Origin: Siderastrea radians
Taxonomy: Eukaryota > Cnidaria > Anthozoa > Scleractinia > Rhizangiidae
Direction of reading: 5' to 3'
Assembly (NCBI GenBank): GCA_964017195.1
Contig: OZ024894.1
Coordinates: 4,110,847 to 4,174,846, forward strand
Length of the DNA stretch: 64,000 bases
The notes beneath the pieces were generated by a model. That model was not told the DNA's origin and searched no databases. It saw nothing but the letters and a program-made list of their open reading frames with translations. The position numbers and the translations under genes were made by a program. Positions 1 through 15,168 of the stretch are shown here, piece by piece (within the stretch, counting starts at the first letter, position 1; every line of letters begins with the position of its first letter).

Positions 1-726
1 TCGAAATCGACATTTAGTTTAAAATCATCATTGAGCTGTTATACGCCGACAACATGACGTTCACGCTAAACCATACCTACTATTCAGTCCAGCAGCGCCA
101 TTTTAGGTATTTTCGGTCTTGTTCGTTCTAGTGCGACTGCTAACTGATCCCCTGTCGTGCAAGTCTCATTGCTTAAACGAAGTTTAAGTTCAACCTGGTT
201 TAAGGTTAAGTCAAAGATAATTTTGGGACCACGCCGGAGTGGGGTCACAATTGTATAATTAAGAACTTGGACGAGCCTCAGTCTACAAAGACACATGTGG
301 TGCACAATCTAACAAATTATGCTAATCACGCCGACTCTGTATGCTACTGGAATTACAAAACTGCTACAGCCAACGCGTTTTCAAAGCCCTTTTCTAAAGT
401 TTGTTTAACAATGTACTCAAGGAATCCCACCTTTCCCTCACCGTCCGTACGACCAAGACCAAGAAGGGGCTCGTTCTCAATGAATTTCTTCAAACTGCTC
501 CCAGCAGGCCTCGCAACTCACCTGGTTAAATATAGAGCAGTGCTTATCTTATGGTAGGTCTCCAAAGATTTAACTTCCTAGAAACGCAGTTTTCTTTCTA
601 GAGCAACATGAAGTAGTACAGAAACACTTTGTAGGACATATTTTTTTAGTTTCTAGCATCGACTTCCCGCACTGTACGTTTAATACTGAGCATTTCCACA
701 GCTAATGCTGTTAGTTTTCTAAACAG
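1..726 (+). other. Intron upstream of first EGF exon
   Basis: Non-coding array intron. It repeats at 1562-2750 and, more diverged, throughout the array. It ends with the acceptor ttctaaacag. Short ORFs on either strand here recur only because the intron is repeated, and I do not regard them as genes. Confidence 0.7.
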
Positions 727-855
727 CTACTACCCCACCAAGTCCATGTGCTAGTATGCCATGTCAAAATGGAGGTACGTGCATTGAACAAGGCGATGGA
801 TATATGTGCCAGTGTCCAGACCGGTTTACTGCAAAGCAGTGTGAAACACTAATAC
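727..855 (+). CDS. EGF-like exon 1
   Basis: 129 nt, phase 1-1, acceptor ttctaaacag and donor gtaagt. The loop before Cys28 reads GDGYMC (called class Y below). All six Cys are present, but Gly36, a near-invariant EGF glycine, is Ala (FTAKQC), so this module may fold less well. Confidence 0.8.
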
Positions 856-1367
856 GTAAGTCAATGACTTCATGTTGACTGAGTGGGAGCGTCGGGTTAA
901 ACTAATTGAAATATTTGACTCTATACCACATCTACACTTGATAACCTAACAAATTGTACTAATCGTACTGACCCTGCATGCTGCTGAAATAAAAAAACAC
1001 TCGTTACAACTACAGCTTTCTTACCCTGTCTAATATTTTTCTTACAATTGACCCACAGAATTCCCCGCCTCATCCTCTCCCCTCTTCCTCTGTCAGGTCC
1101 CACACGGTCAGAAAATATCATTCTGAACAGGGAGCAGTTCTCACAATTTGCTCCCATCTAGCCGTAGCCTCTGAGGCTTTTAGACCCGTTAGTTAGGGCT
1201 TATCTCATCTGGTGGTCAGTTCTTTTATAACAAATTAGGGTCAACGACTTAGCCTTCTTCAAGCCATGTTTCTCCCTAGGGTTACAAGAAGTACCCTTTG
1301 AAAGATGGCTTTCATAAGACACATTGCTCATTTTCTAGTATTTATATGGGCTCTCATTATACGCTAA

Positions 1368-1580
<213 letters not shown>

Positions 1581-1657
1581 TAAAATCATCATTGAGCTGT
1601 TATACGCCGACAACATGACGTTCACGCTAAACCATACCTACTATTCAGTCCAGCAGC

Positions 1658-2735
1658 GCCATTTTAGGTATTTTCGGTCTTGTTCGTTCTAGTGCGACTG
1701 CTAACTGATCCCCTGTCATACAAGTCTGATTGCTTAAGCTAAGTCAAAGATAATTTTGGGACCACGCCGGAGTGGGGTCACAATTGTATAATTAAGAACT
1801 TGGACGAGCCTCAGTCTACAAAGACACATGTGGTGCACAATCTAACAAATTATGCTAATCACGCCGACTCTGTATGCTACTGGAATTACAAAACTGCTGC
1901 AGTCAACGCGTTTTCAAAGCCCTTTTCTAAAGTTTGTTTAACAATGTACTCAAGGATTCCCACCTTTCCCTCACCGTCCGTACGACCAAGACCAAGAAGG
2001 GGCTCGTACTCAATGAATTTCTTCAAACTGCTCCCAGCAGGCCTCGCAACTCACCTGGTTAAATATAGAGCAGTGCTTTTCTTATGGTAGGTCTCCAAAG
2101 ATTTAACTTCCTAGAAACGCAATTTTCTTTCTAGAGCAACATGAAGTAGCACAGAAACACTTTGTAGGACATATTTTTTTAGCCATTTTAGGTATTTTCG
2201 GTCTTGTTCGTTCTAGTGCGACTGCTAACTGATCCCCTGTCGTGCAAGTCTGATTGCTTAAACGAAGTTTAAGTTCAACCTGGTTTAAGGCTAAGTCAAA
2301 GATAATTTTGGGACCACGCCGGGGTGGGGTCACAATTGTATAATTAAGAACTTGGACGAGCCTCAGTCTACAAAGACACATGTGGTGCACAATCTAACAA
2401 ATTATGCTAATCACGCCGACTCTGTATGCTACTGGAATTACAAAAGTGCTGCAATCAACGCGTTTTCAAAGCCCTTTTCTAAAGTTTGATTGACAATGTA
2501 CTCAAGGAATCCCACCTTTCCCTCACCGTCCGTACGACCAAGACCAAGAAGGGGCTCGTACTCAATGAATTTCTTCAAACTGCTCCCAGCAGGCCTCGCA
2601 ACTCACCTGGTTAAATATAGAGCAGTGCTTATCTTATGGTAGGTCTCCAAAGATTTAACTTCCTAGAAACGCAGTTTTCTTTCTAGAGCAACATGAAGTA
2701 GTACAGAAACACTTTGTAGGACATATTTTCTTAGT
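1658..2735 (+). repeat. Tandem duplication inside an array intron, one exon missing
   Basis: The intron segment beginning gccattttaggtatt occurs at 1658 and again at 2182, a 524-bp direct duplication. The first copy stops in the T-run just before the place where an EGF exon should follow (compare 640-727) and jumps back to the start of the segment. The exon-bearing part of that unit is therefore gone, which explains the 1404-bp gap between exons 2 and 3. The first copy also lacks about 30 bp near 1737. Confidence 0.75.
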
Positions 2736-2807
2736 TTCTAGCATCGACTTCCCACACTGTACGTTTAATACTGAGCATTTCCACAACTAATGCTGTTAGT
2801 TTTCTAA

Positions 2808-2960
<153 letters not shown>

Positions 2961-3496
2961 TGACCTGAGTGGGAGCGTCAGAATAAACTAGTTGGAATGT
3001 TTGACTCTGTACCACATCTACACTTGATAACCTAACAAATTGTGCTAATCGTACTGACCCTGCATGCTGCTGAAACAAAAAACACTCGTTACAACTACAG
3101 CTTTCTTACCCTGTCTAATCTTTTTCTTCAATTGACCCACAGAACATCCCCCCCCCTCATTTTCTCCCCTCTTCCTCTGTCAGGTCCCACACGGTCAGAA
3201 ATATCATTCTGAATAGGGAGCAGTTCTCACAATTTGCTCCCATCTAGCCTTGGCCTCTGAGGCTTTTAGACCCGTTAGTTAGGGCTTATCTCATCTGGTG
3301 GTCAGTTCTTTTATAACAAATTAGGGTCAACGACTTAGCCTTCTTTAAGCCATGTTTCTTCCTAGGGTTACAAGAAGAAGTAGCCTTTGAAAGAGGGATT
3401 TCATAAGACACATTGCTCATTTTCTAGTATTTATATGGGTTCTCATTATACGCTAAACAACATATTACACAGCTAATGCTGTTAATTTTCTGACAG

Positions 3497-3625
3497 CTAC
3501 TACCCGAACAAGTCCATGTGCTAGTTTGCCATGTCAAAATGGAGGCACGTGCATTGAACAAGGCGATGGATATTTGTGCCAGTGTCCAGACAGGTTTACT
3601 GGAAAGCAGTGTAAAACACTAATAC
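3497..3625 (+). CDS. EGF-like exon 4
   Basis: 129 nt, acceptor ttctgacag, donor gtaagt. The loop reads GDGYLC, and the residue after Cys39 is Lys instead of Glu (class L). Linker residue 5 is Thr rather than Pro. The same class recurs as exons 16, 19 and 22. Confidence 0.8.
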
Positions 3626-4261
3626 GTAAGTCAATGTCTCCTTATCAAGGTCGAAATCGTCATTCAGTTTAAAACCATCATTGAGCGGTGATACGCCGAC
3701 AACATGACGTTCACGCTAGACTATGGAAATCCAGTCAGTCCAGCAGGGCCATTTTAAGGCCAAGTCAAAGATAAATCTGGGACCACGTCAGAGTGGCTCA
3801 TGATTGAATAATTAAAAACTTGGACGAGCCGCAGTCTGCGAAGACCACATTTATGTATAATCTAACAAATTATGTCAATCACGCTGACTCTGTATGCTGC
3901 CGAAATTACAAATTTAACTGCTTCAGACAACGGGATTTTAAAATCCTATATAAAGTTTGTTTAACAACGGACTTGCAGAATCCCCCCTCCCAACCCAACC
4001 ACTCTCTTCCCGAGCTAGACCAAGAAGTCGCAGGCCTCGTAGCTTATATGGTTTAACAGAGCATTGATTATCTTATGTGGTGGTCGTGATTTCAAACCAA
4101 ACAAAGGTCAAGTATTTAACTTCCTGATAACGCAATTTTCTTTCCAGAGCTTACAGGAATTAGTACAGGAAAACTTTGAACAGCATATTATTCAGTTTCT
4201 AGCATCGACTCCCACTATGCACCAAATAACATTTCCACAACTTATGAAGTTACTTTTCTAA

Positions 4262-4444
<183 letters not shown>

Positions 4445-5133
4445 TAACGTGACGTTCACGCTAGACCTGATGGAAATCTATTCAGTCCAGCAGGGCCATT
4501 TTAGGTATTTTTCAGTCTTGCTTGTTCTAATGCGACTGCTTACTCCTGCTATCCCCTGTCATAAAAGCCCAATTGCTTAAACGAAGTATAAGTTCAACCT
4601 GGTTTAAGGCTAAATCAAAGATAAATCTGGGACAACGCCAGAGTGCCTAAAAAATGAATAATTTAAAACGTGGACGCGCTGCAGTCTACAAAGGCCACAT
4701 TTATGCATAATCTAACAAATTATGTCAATCACGCTGACTCTATATGCTGCTGAAATTTCAAAACTGCCTCAGACAACAGGTTTTTACAACCCTTTCTAAA
4801 ATTTGTTTGACAATAAAATCGCAGAATCCCCCCTCCCGCACCGTCTTGCCGACCAGACCAAAAAAAGGCTCGTACTGAATTTCCACAAGCTGCTCCCAAC
4901 AGGCCTTGTTTATCGTTTTCTCGTTTGTAAGTGCTTACTGGCTTATGCTAGGTCGTGATGTTTACCCAAACTAGGGTCAACGATTTAACTTCCTGGTAAC
5001 GTAATTTTCTTTCTAGCGCTACGTGAAGAAGTACAGAAAGACTTTGTAGGACATATTGTTCAGTTTCTAGCATCGACTTCCACTATATGCTTAATAGCAT
5101 TTCTACGGTTAATGTTGTTATTTTACTAAGCAG

Positions 5134-5246
5134 CTATTACCCCACCAGGCCCATGTGCTAGCATAGCATGCAAAAATGGCGGCACGTGCATTGAAAAAGG
5201 CGATTTTGTTTATCTGTGCCAGTGTCCAGAGGAATCTACTGGAATG
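5134..5246 (+). pseudogene. EGF-like exon 6, truncated at 3' end
   Basis: The acceptor (actaagcag) and the first five Cys codons are present with a GDFVYLC loop. After the codons for TGM the sequence switches to intron sequence (ctgacgctgtcgcatgctgc) found elsewhere upstream of exon 12. Cys39 and the donor are missing, so the copy cannot be spliced as a cassette. Exon 25 has the same junction, so the truncation predates duplication. Confidence 0.75.
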
Positions 5247-5336
5247 CTGACGCTGTCGCATGCTGCCGAATTTACAAAACTGCTTTTAAAACCCTATTTT
5301 ACGTTCCACGGCTAACGTTGTTATTTTACTAAACAG

Positions 5337-5468
5337 CTACTTCCCCACCAGGTCCATATGTAAGCATGTCATGCAAAAATGGAGGCACGTGCATCGAAAA
5401 AGGCGATTTTGTTTATGTGTGCCAGTGTCCAGACAGGTTTACTGGTATGCAATGTGAAACACTAATAC
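5337..5468 (+). CDS. EGF-like exon 7, first Cys lost, GC donor
   Basis: 132 nt with the longer loop GDFVYVC (class F, one extra codon), still a multiple of three. Acceptor actaaacag is intact. The donor is gcatgt, a GC donor, rarer than GT but usable. Cys8 is Tyr (GPYVS), leaving its disulphide partner unpaired. Spliceable on paper; structural integrity is doubtful. Confidence 0.6.
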
Positions 5469-5836
5469 GCATGTCAGCGTCTTCTTATTGAGTGGGAGTG
5501 TCGGGGTCAACCAATTGAAATATTTGACTCTATACGACACCTACACCTGAAAAATCGTCCTGAATAGGGAGCAGTTCTCACGATTTGCTCCCATCTGCCC
5601 TGAGCCTCTTCTAGATCCGTTAGTTAGGGCTTATCTCAACTAAGTGGTCGATCTTTTAAATCAAATTAGCGTCAACGACTTAGCTTCCTTTTACCCAGTG
5701 TTCTCCCTAGGGTTACACGAAGAAGTGGCCCTTGAAAAAGGGATTTCATAGGGCACATTCCTCATTTTCTAGTATACTCTCTCATTATACGCTCAACAAC
5801 ATTTTACACAGCTAATCCTCTTAATTTTCTGAACAG

Positions 5837-5968
5837 CTACTACCCAACCAAGTCCATGTGCTAGTTTGCCATGTCAAAATGGAGGCACGTGCACTGAACA
5901 ACTGGGCGATGGATATATGTGCCAGTGTCCAGACAGGTTTACTGGAAAGCAGTGTGAAACTCTAATAC
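5837..5968 (+). CDS. EGF-like exon 8
   Basis: 132 nt because of an extra Leu codon between Cys19 and Cys28 (EQLGDGY). Acceptor ttctgaacag, donor gtaagt. All Cys present, Gln at linker residue 4. Exon 27 has the same insertion, so the two share a recent ancestor. Confidence 0.8.
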
Positions 5969-6732
5969 GTAAGTCAACGTCCTCTTATCGATGTCGAAAT
6001 CCTCATTTAGTTTAAAATCATCATTGAGCTGTGATACCACGACAACGTGACGTTCACGCTAAACCATGCCTACTATTCAGTCCAGCAGGGCCATTTCAGG
6101 TATTTTTCGGTATTGCTCATTCAAATGCGACTGCTAACTGATCCCCTGTCATACGAGTGCAATGGCTTAAACGAAGTTTAAGTTCAACCTAGTTTAAGGC
6201 TAAGTCAAAGATAAATCTGGGACAACGTCAGAGTGGCTCAAAATTGAATAATTTAGAACTTAAACGAGCCGCCGTCTACAAAAGCCACATCTATGTATAA
6301 TGTAACAAATTATGTCAGTCACGCTGCTGACTCTGTATGCTTCTAAATGTAAAACTGTTGCAGACGAGTTTTTTTTTAAAACCCTTTCTTGAGTTCGTTT
6401 AACAATAGACTCCTAGAATCCCCCCACCCCCCCCCCCCCCACCGTCTTGCCGACCAGATCAAGAAAAGGCTCGTACTGAATTTCCACAAACTGCTCCCAG
6501 CAGGCCTTGTCAGTTATGGTTTTCTCGTTTGGTAGTGCTTACTGCCTTATGCAAGGTTTCGATTTTTACCCAAACTAGGGTCAACGATTTAACTTCCTGG
6601 TAACGTTATTTTCTTTCTAGCGCTACGTGAAGAAGTACAGGAAGACTTTGTAGGCGTATTGTTCAGTTTCTAGCATGGACTTTCACTATATGCTCAATAA
6701 CATTTCTACGGTTAATGTTGTTATTGTACTAA

Positions 6733-6891
<159 letters not shown>

Positions 6892-7395
6892 TGAGTGGGA
6901 GTGTCGGGGTCAACCAATTGAAATATTTGACGCTATACGACATCTACACCTGATAACCTAACAAACTGTGTTAATTGTACATGCTGCTGGAATTATATCT
7001 CTCATTAAGACCACTGCTTTCTTACCTTGTTTAATCTTTGTCTAACAATCGAATCACAGCATTTCCCGCCTCATCCACCCTCTTCTCTGTCAGGTCCCAG
7101 ACGATCAGAAAAAAATCGTTCTGAATAGGGAGCAGTTCTCCAATTTGCTCCCATCTTGCCTGAGCCTCTTCTAGATCCGTTAGTTAGGGCTTATCTCAAC
7201 TAGTGGTCGATCTTTTAAATCAAATTAGCGTCAACGACTTAGCTTCCTTTTACCCAGTGTTCTCCCTAGGGTTACACGAAGAAGTGGCCCTTGAAAAAGG
7301 GATTTCATAGGACACATTCCTCATTTTCTAATATGGTCTCTCATTATACGCTCAACAACATTTTACACAGCTAATGCTCTTATTTTTCTGAACAG

Positions 7396-7524
7396 CTACT
7401 ACCCAACCAAGTCCATGCGCTAGTTTGCCATGTCAAAATGAAGGCACGTGCACTGAACAAGGCGATGGATATATGTGCCAGTGTCCAGACAGGTTTACTG
7501 GAAAGCAGTGTGAAACACTAATAC
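7396..7524 (+). CDS. EGF-like exon 10
   Basis: 129 nt, acceptor ttctgaacag, donor gtaagt. Class Y with Gly16 changed to Glu in the NGG motif (NEGTC), and Thr20 in place of Ile. All six Cys present. Confidence 0.8.
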
Positions 7525-8264
7525 GTAAGTCAACGTCTTCTTATCGAGGTCGAAATCCTCATTTAGTTTAAAATCATCATTGAGCTGTGATAGGCCGACA
7601 ACATGACGTTCACGCTAAACCATGCCTACTATTCAGTCCAGAAGAGCCATTTTAGGTATTTTTCGGTCTTGCTCATTCAAATGCGACTGCTAACTGATCC
7701 CCTGTCATACAAGTGCAAACGAAGTTTCCTTCAACCTAGTTTAAGGCTAAACCAAAGATAAATCTGGGACAACGTCAGAGTCGCTCAAAATTGAATAATT
7801 TAGAACTTATACGAGCTGCAGTCTACAAAACCCACATCTAGCTATGTATAATGTAACAAATTATGTCAATCACGCCGCTGACTCTGTATGCTTCTAAATG
7901 TAAAACTGCTTAAACTCTTGCTTAAGTTCGTTTAACAATAGACTCACAGAATTCCCCCCTCCCCCCCCCCCACCGTCTTGCCGACCAGATCAAGAAAAGG
8001 TTCGTATTGAATTCTCACAAACTGCTCCCAGCAGGCCTTGTCAGTTATCGTTTTCTCGTTTGTAAGTGCTTACTGGCTTATGCATGCTAGGTCTTGATTT
8101 TTACCCAACATAGGCAACGACTTAACTTCCTGGCAACGTGATTTTCTTTCTAGCGTTGCGTGAAGAGTACACGAGGACTTTGTAGGACATATTGTTCAGT
8201 TTCTAGCATCGACTTCCACTATATGCTTGATAGCGTTTTACGGTTAATGTTGTTATTTTATTAA

Positions 8265-8420
<156 letters not shown>

Positions 8421-8475
8421 TGACTGAGTGGGAGCGTCGGGCTTGAAGTAATTGAAATATTTGACTAGAGGTCAT

Positions 8476-9420
8476 GGAAGATCTTTTCGCCGGATAGCTA
8501 GCATGGTTATCACAAATAGTGTTAGATTGACATTGATATCATTCCCAATTTGAGGTCAAAATTAATGTATCAAACAACACCATGTACCAACTGGACCACA
8601 TACCATATTTGTTAGCCCTGCTCTTGCTTATTTGCGTCTACTTGTCCCCTGACATTCTAGTCGAGATGAGGATTCCAAAGACCACATAATGTGCCAATTA
8701 CGTGATCAATAAGGAATTGTGCTGATCGTGCTGACCCGATAATGCTGAAAAAAACTCGTTGTGAATAGGGAGCACTTCTCACGATTTGCTGCTATCTGGC
8801 CTGGTGTTCTGAGGCTTGTAGACAAGCTAGTTCGAGCTTGTCTGGTCCGATGATCGTCTTTTTTTATCAAATAAGATCAACGACTCAGTTTTCTGGTAAC
8901 CCAGTGTTGTTTCCAGGGTTAAATGAAGTAGTCCTCTGATTGACTGAGAGGGAGCGTCGGGCTGAGCCTAATTTTAATATTTGCTCACGGACCAAGTGCT
9001 GATTATCACAACTAGCATTTATTACATTACATTTCCAATGTTACATTCGATTTCACTTTGTTGACATTCTTATTCAATTTGAGCCGTTATACCCGCACGC
9101 TAGCCAATATGCATTTCTAGCATGCCCGAAAGCTATTTTCGGTCCTGCTTGTGATTTGATGGCTAATCTGAGGCTAATCCCCTAACAAACAAGTCCAATC
9201 GCTTAAACGAGATCGAAATTCAACCTGGTTTAAGGCCAAATCAAGGATAATACTGGGGCTCCAGAAACCATGTGTAAGTAGTTCAAAATCGTATTATTGG
9301 AACTTGTCTACGCAGTCTACAAAAACCACACCTATGTACAATCTAACAAATTATGTCAATCACGCTGACGCTGTCGCATGCTGCTCAAATTACAAAACTG
9401 CTTGAGACAACGGTTTTAAA
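8476..9420 (+). other. Old array intron with a deleted exon
   Basis: Diverged copies of the array introns. Around 8920-8935 the sequence that normally precedes an EGF exon (agggttaaatgaag) is joined directly to sequence that normally follows one (gattgactgagagg), so one exon and about 300 bp are missing. The stretch at 8500-8700 is the most diverged part of the array and has no exon. The site at 8974-8977 is the uninterrupted counterpart of the target hit by the element at 47256. Confidence 0.6.
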
Positions 9421-9462
9421 ACCCTGTCTTACGTTCCACGGCTAACATTGTTTTTTTACTAA

Positions 9463-9615
<153 letters not shown>

Positions 9616-10139
9616 TGACTGGTCGTGGCGTTGGGCTTTCAATAACAAATTTAAATATTTGACCCTATACCACATCTATGCTTGATAACCTTACAAATTG
9701 TGCTAATTGCACTGACCCTGCATGCTGCTGAAATTGAAAAACTCGTTAATCCACAGCTTTCTTAAATCCTGTCTAAGCTTTTTCCATCAATCGACCCACA
9801 AAATTTATGTGCCTTAAGCCCCCCCCCCCCTCCTCTGTCATGTTCAAGACGATAAAAAAAAGCGTTCTGAATAGGGAGCATTTCTCACGATTGCTCTTAT
9901 CTGGCCTGACCCTATTCTAGTTCCGTTAGTTAGGGCTTATCTCAACAAGTGGTCGTTGTTTTAAATCAAATTAGGGTCAACGACTTAACTTCCTTCAACC
10001 AGTGTTTTCAATCCTAGGGTTACACGAAGAAGTAGCCCTTGGTAGAGGGATTTCATAGGACACATTCCTCATTTTCTAGTATACTCTCTCATTACACGCT
10101 CAACAACTTTTTGCACAGCTAATGCTGTTAATTTTCTGA

Positions 10140-10292
<153 letters not shown>

Positions 10293-10803
10293 TGACTGAG
10301 TGGGAGCGTTGGGCTCAACTAATTGAAAAATTTGACCCTATAACACATCTATACCTGATAAGCTAAAAAATTGAGCTAATTAAAGTGACCCTGCAGGCTG
10401 CTAGAATAGAAAATCTCCTCAAGATTAAAGTCTTATCTTTCTGTAACAAACGACCCACAGAATTTCCCACCACATCCTCTCCCCCTCCTCTGTCAGGTCC
10501 CAGTCGATCAGAAAAAATCGTTCTGAATAGGGACCAGTTGTCACGATTTGCTCCCATCTGGCCTGAGCCTCTGAGGTCTCTAGATCCCCTAGTTATTGGT
10601 TTTTCATCTGGTTTTCGTCGTATTAACTTTAATTGGGGTCAACTGCTTAGCTTCCTTCAATGCAGTTTTTCCTAGGGTTACACGAAGAAGTGGCCCTTCA
10701 AAGAGGGATTTCATAAGACATATTTCTCATCACTTTTCTAGTATGGTCTCTCGTTATACGCTCAACAACTTTTTTTATACAGCTAATGCTGTTAACTTTC
10801 TGA

Positions 10804-10980
<177 letters not shown>

Positions 10981-11689
10981 TAAAATCATCATTGAGGTGT
11001 GGTGCGCCGACAACATGACATTCACGCTAGACCGTGGAAATCCATTCAGTCCAGCGGGGCCATTTTAGGGATTTTTCGGTCTTGCTCGTTCTAATGCAAC
11101 TGTTAGCTGATCCTATGTCATACAAGTGCAGTTGCTTAAACGAAGTTTAGGCTCAACCTGGTTTAAGGCTAAATCAACAATAAATCTGGGACAACGTCAG
11201 AGTGGCCCCAAATTGAGTAATTTAGAACGTGGACCAGCCGCAATCTACAAAGGCCACATTTATGCATAATCTAACAAATTATGTCAATCACTCTGACTCT
11301 GTATGCGGTTTTAAAAATACAAAACTGCTTCAGACAACGGGGATTTTAAAACTCTTTCTAAAGTTCGTTTAACAATGGACTCACAGAATTCCCTCTCCCA
11401 CACCCCACGCGTACACCCAAGAAGAGGCTTGTACTAAATTTCCGCAAAATGTCCCCAGCAGGCCTCGCAGCTCATTTGGTTTTATAGAGCAGTGCTTATC
11501 TTATGTGGTGGTCGTGATTATAAAGCAAACTAGGATCAACGATTTAACACCCTAGCAACGCAATTTTCTTTCTAGAGCTTACATGAAATAGTAGAGGACG
11601 ACTTTGAAGAGCATATTGTTCAGTTTCTGGCATCGACTCCCACTATGCACCAAGTACCATTTCCACAACTAACGGTGTTACTTTTCTAA

Positions 11690-11848
<159 letters not shown>

Positions 11849-12136
11849 TGACTGAGTGGGAGCGTCGGGTTGAACTAATTGAAATATTTGACTCTATACC
11901 ACATCTACACCTGATAACCTAACAAATTGTGCATCTGGTGGTCAGTTCTTTTATAACACATTCGGGTCAACGACTTAGCCTTCTTCAAGCCATGTTTCTT
12001 CCTAGGGTTACAAGAAGAAGTAGCCTTTGAAAGAGGGATTTCATAAGACACATTGCTCATTTTCTAGTATTTATATGGGCTCTCATTATACGCTAAACAA
12101 CATATTACACAGCTAATGCTGCTAATTTTCTGACAG

Positions 12137-12265
12137 CTACTACCCGACCAAGTCCATGTGCTAGTTTGCCATGTCAAAATGGAGGCACGTGCATTGAACA
12201 AGGCGATGGATATTTGTGCCAGTGTCCAGACAGGTTTACTGGAAAGCAGTGTAAAACACTAATAC
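12137..12265 (+). CDS. EGF-like exon 16
   Basis: 129 nt, class L (GDGYLC, Lys40), acceptor ttctgacag, donor gtaagt. Second exon of block A unit 1. Confidence 0.85.
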
Positions 12266-12897
12266 GTAAGTCAATGTCTCCTTATCAAGGTCGAAATCCT
12301 CATTCAGTTTAAAACCATCATTGAGCTGTGATACGCCGACAACATGACGTTCACGCTAAACCATGGAAATCCATTCAGTCCAGCAGGGCCATTTTAAGGC
12401 CAAGTCAAAGATAAATCTGGGACCACGTCAGAGTGGCTCATGATTGAATAATTAAAAACTTGGACGAGCCGCAGTCTGCGAAGACCACATTTATGTATAA
12501 TCTAACAAATTATGTCAATCACGCTGACTCTGTATGCTGCCGAAATTACAAATTTAACTGCTTCAGACAACGGGATTTTAAAACCCTATATAAAGTTTGT
12601 TTAACAACGGACTCGCAGAATCCCCCCCTCCCAACCCAACCACTCTCTTCCCGAGCTAGACCAAGAAGTCGCAGGCCTCGTAGCTTCTATGGTTTCACAG
12701 AGCATTGATTATCTTATGTGGTGGTCGTGATTTCAAACCAAACAAAGGTCAAGTATTTAACTTCCTGGTAACGCAATTTTCTTTCCAGAGCTTACAGGAA
12801 GTAGTACAGGAAGACTTTGAACAGCATATTGTTTCTAGCATCGACTCCCACTATGCACCAAATAACATTTCCACAACTTATGAAGATACTTTTCTAA

Positions 12898-13074
<177 letters not shown>

Positions 13075-13782
13075 TAAAATCATCATTGAGCTGTGATAGG
13101 CCGACAACATGACATTCACGCTAGACCGTGGAAATCCATTCAGTCCAGCAGGGCCATTTTAGGGATTTTTCGGTCTTGCTCGTTCTAATGCGACTGTTAG
13201 CTGATCCTATGTCATACAACTGCAGTTACTTAAACAAAGTTTAGGTTCAACCTGGTTTAAGGCTAAATCAACAATAAATCTGGGACAACGTCAGAGTGGC
13301 CCCAAATTGAGTAATTTAGAACGTGGACGAGCCGCAGTCTACAAAGGCCACATTTATGCAAAATCTAACAAATTATGTCAATCACTCTGACTCTGTATGC
13401 GGTTTTAAAAATAGAAAACTGCTTAAGACAACGGGATTTTAAAACCCTTTCTAAAGTTCGTTTAACAATGGACTCACAGAATTCCCTCTCCCACACCCCA
13501 CGCATACACCCAAGAAGAGGCTTGTACTAAATTTCCGCAAAATGTCCCCAGCAGACCTCGCAGCTCATTTGGTTTTATAGAGCAATGCTTATCTTATGTG
13601 GTGGTCGTGATTATAAAGCAAACTAGGATCAACGATTTAACACCCTAGCAACGCAATTTTCTTTCTAGAGCTTACATGAAATAGTAGAGGACGACTTTGA
13701 AGAGCATATTGTTCAGTTTCTGGCATCGACTCCCACTATGCACCAAATACCATTTCCACAACTAACGGTGTTACTTTTCTAA

Positions 13783-13941
<159 letters not shown>

Positions 13942-14230
13942 TGACTGAGTGGGAGCGTCGGGTTGAACTAATTGAAATATTTGACTCTATACCACATCTA
14001 CACCTGATAACCTAACAAATTGTGCATCTGGTGGTCAGTTCTTTTATAACACATTCGGGTCAACGACTTAGCCTTCTTCAAGCCATGTTTCTTCCTAGGG
14101 TTATAAGAAGAAGTAGCCTTTGAAAGAGGGATTTCATAAGACACATTGCTCATTTTCTAGTATTTATATGGGCTCTCATTATACGCTAAACAACATATTA
14201 CACAGCTAATGCTGTTAATTTTCTGAACAG

Positions 14231-14359
14231 CTACTACCCGACCAAGTCCATGTGCTAGTTTGCCATGTCAAAATGGAGGCACGTGCATTGAACAAGGCGA
14301 TGGATATTTGTGCCAGTGTCCAGACAGGTTTACTGGAAAGCAGTGTAAAACACTCATAC
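14231..14359 (+). CDS. EGF-like exon 19
   Basis: 129 nt, copy of exon 16 (class L, Lys40). Acceptor is ttctgaacag here rather than ttctgacag; the last codons read CTC ATA C, a silent change shared with exon 22. Confidence 0.85.
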
Positions 14360-14991
14360 GTAAGTCAATGTCTCCTTATCAAGGTCGAAATCCTCATTCA
14401 GTTTAAAACCATCATTGAGCTGTGATACGCCGACAACATGACGTTCACGCTAAACCATGGAAATCCATTCAGTCCAGCAGGGCCATTTTAAGGCCAAGTC
14501 AAAGATAAATCTGGGACCACGTCAGAGTGGCTCATGATTGAATAATTAAAAACTTGGACGAGCCGCAGTCTGCAAAGACCACATTTATGTATAATCTAAC
14601 AAATTATGTCAATCACGCTGACTCTGTATGCTGCCGAAATTACAAATTTAACTGCTTCAGACAACGGGATTTTAAAACCCTATATAAAGTTTGTTTAACA
14701 ACGGACTCGCAGAATCTCCCCCTCCCAACCCAACCACTCTCTTCCCGAGCTAGACCAAGAAGTAGCAGGCCTCGTAGCTTATATGGTTTGACAGAGCATT
14801 GATTATCTTATGTGGTGGTCGTGATTTCAAACCAAACAAAGGTCAAGTATTTAACTTCCTGGTAACGCAATTTTCTTTCCAGAGCTTACAGGAAGTAGTA
14901 CAGGAAGACTTTGAACAGCATATTGTTTCTAGCATCGACTCCCACTATGCACCAAATAACATTTCCACAACTTATGAAGATACTTTTCTAA

Positions 14992-15168
<177 letters not shown>

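Noticed and set aside
84..305. Minus-strand ORFs across array introns (also 2103-2390, 10363-10557, 21506-21700, 23643-23837 and similar)
   Set aside because: They recur only because the intron recurs, have no domain, and lie opposite the clear EGF exon set.
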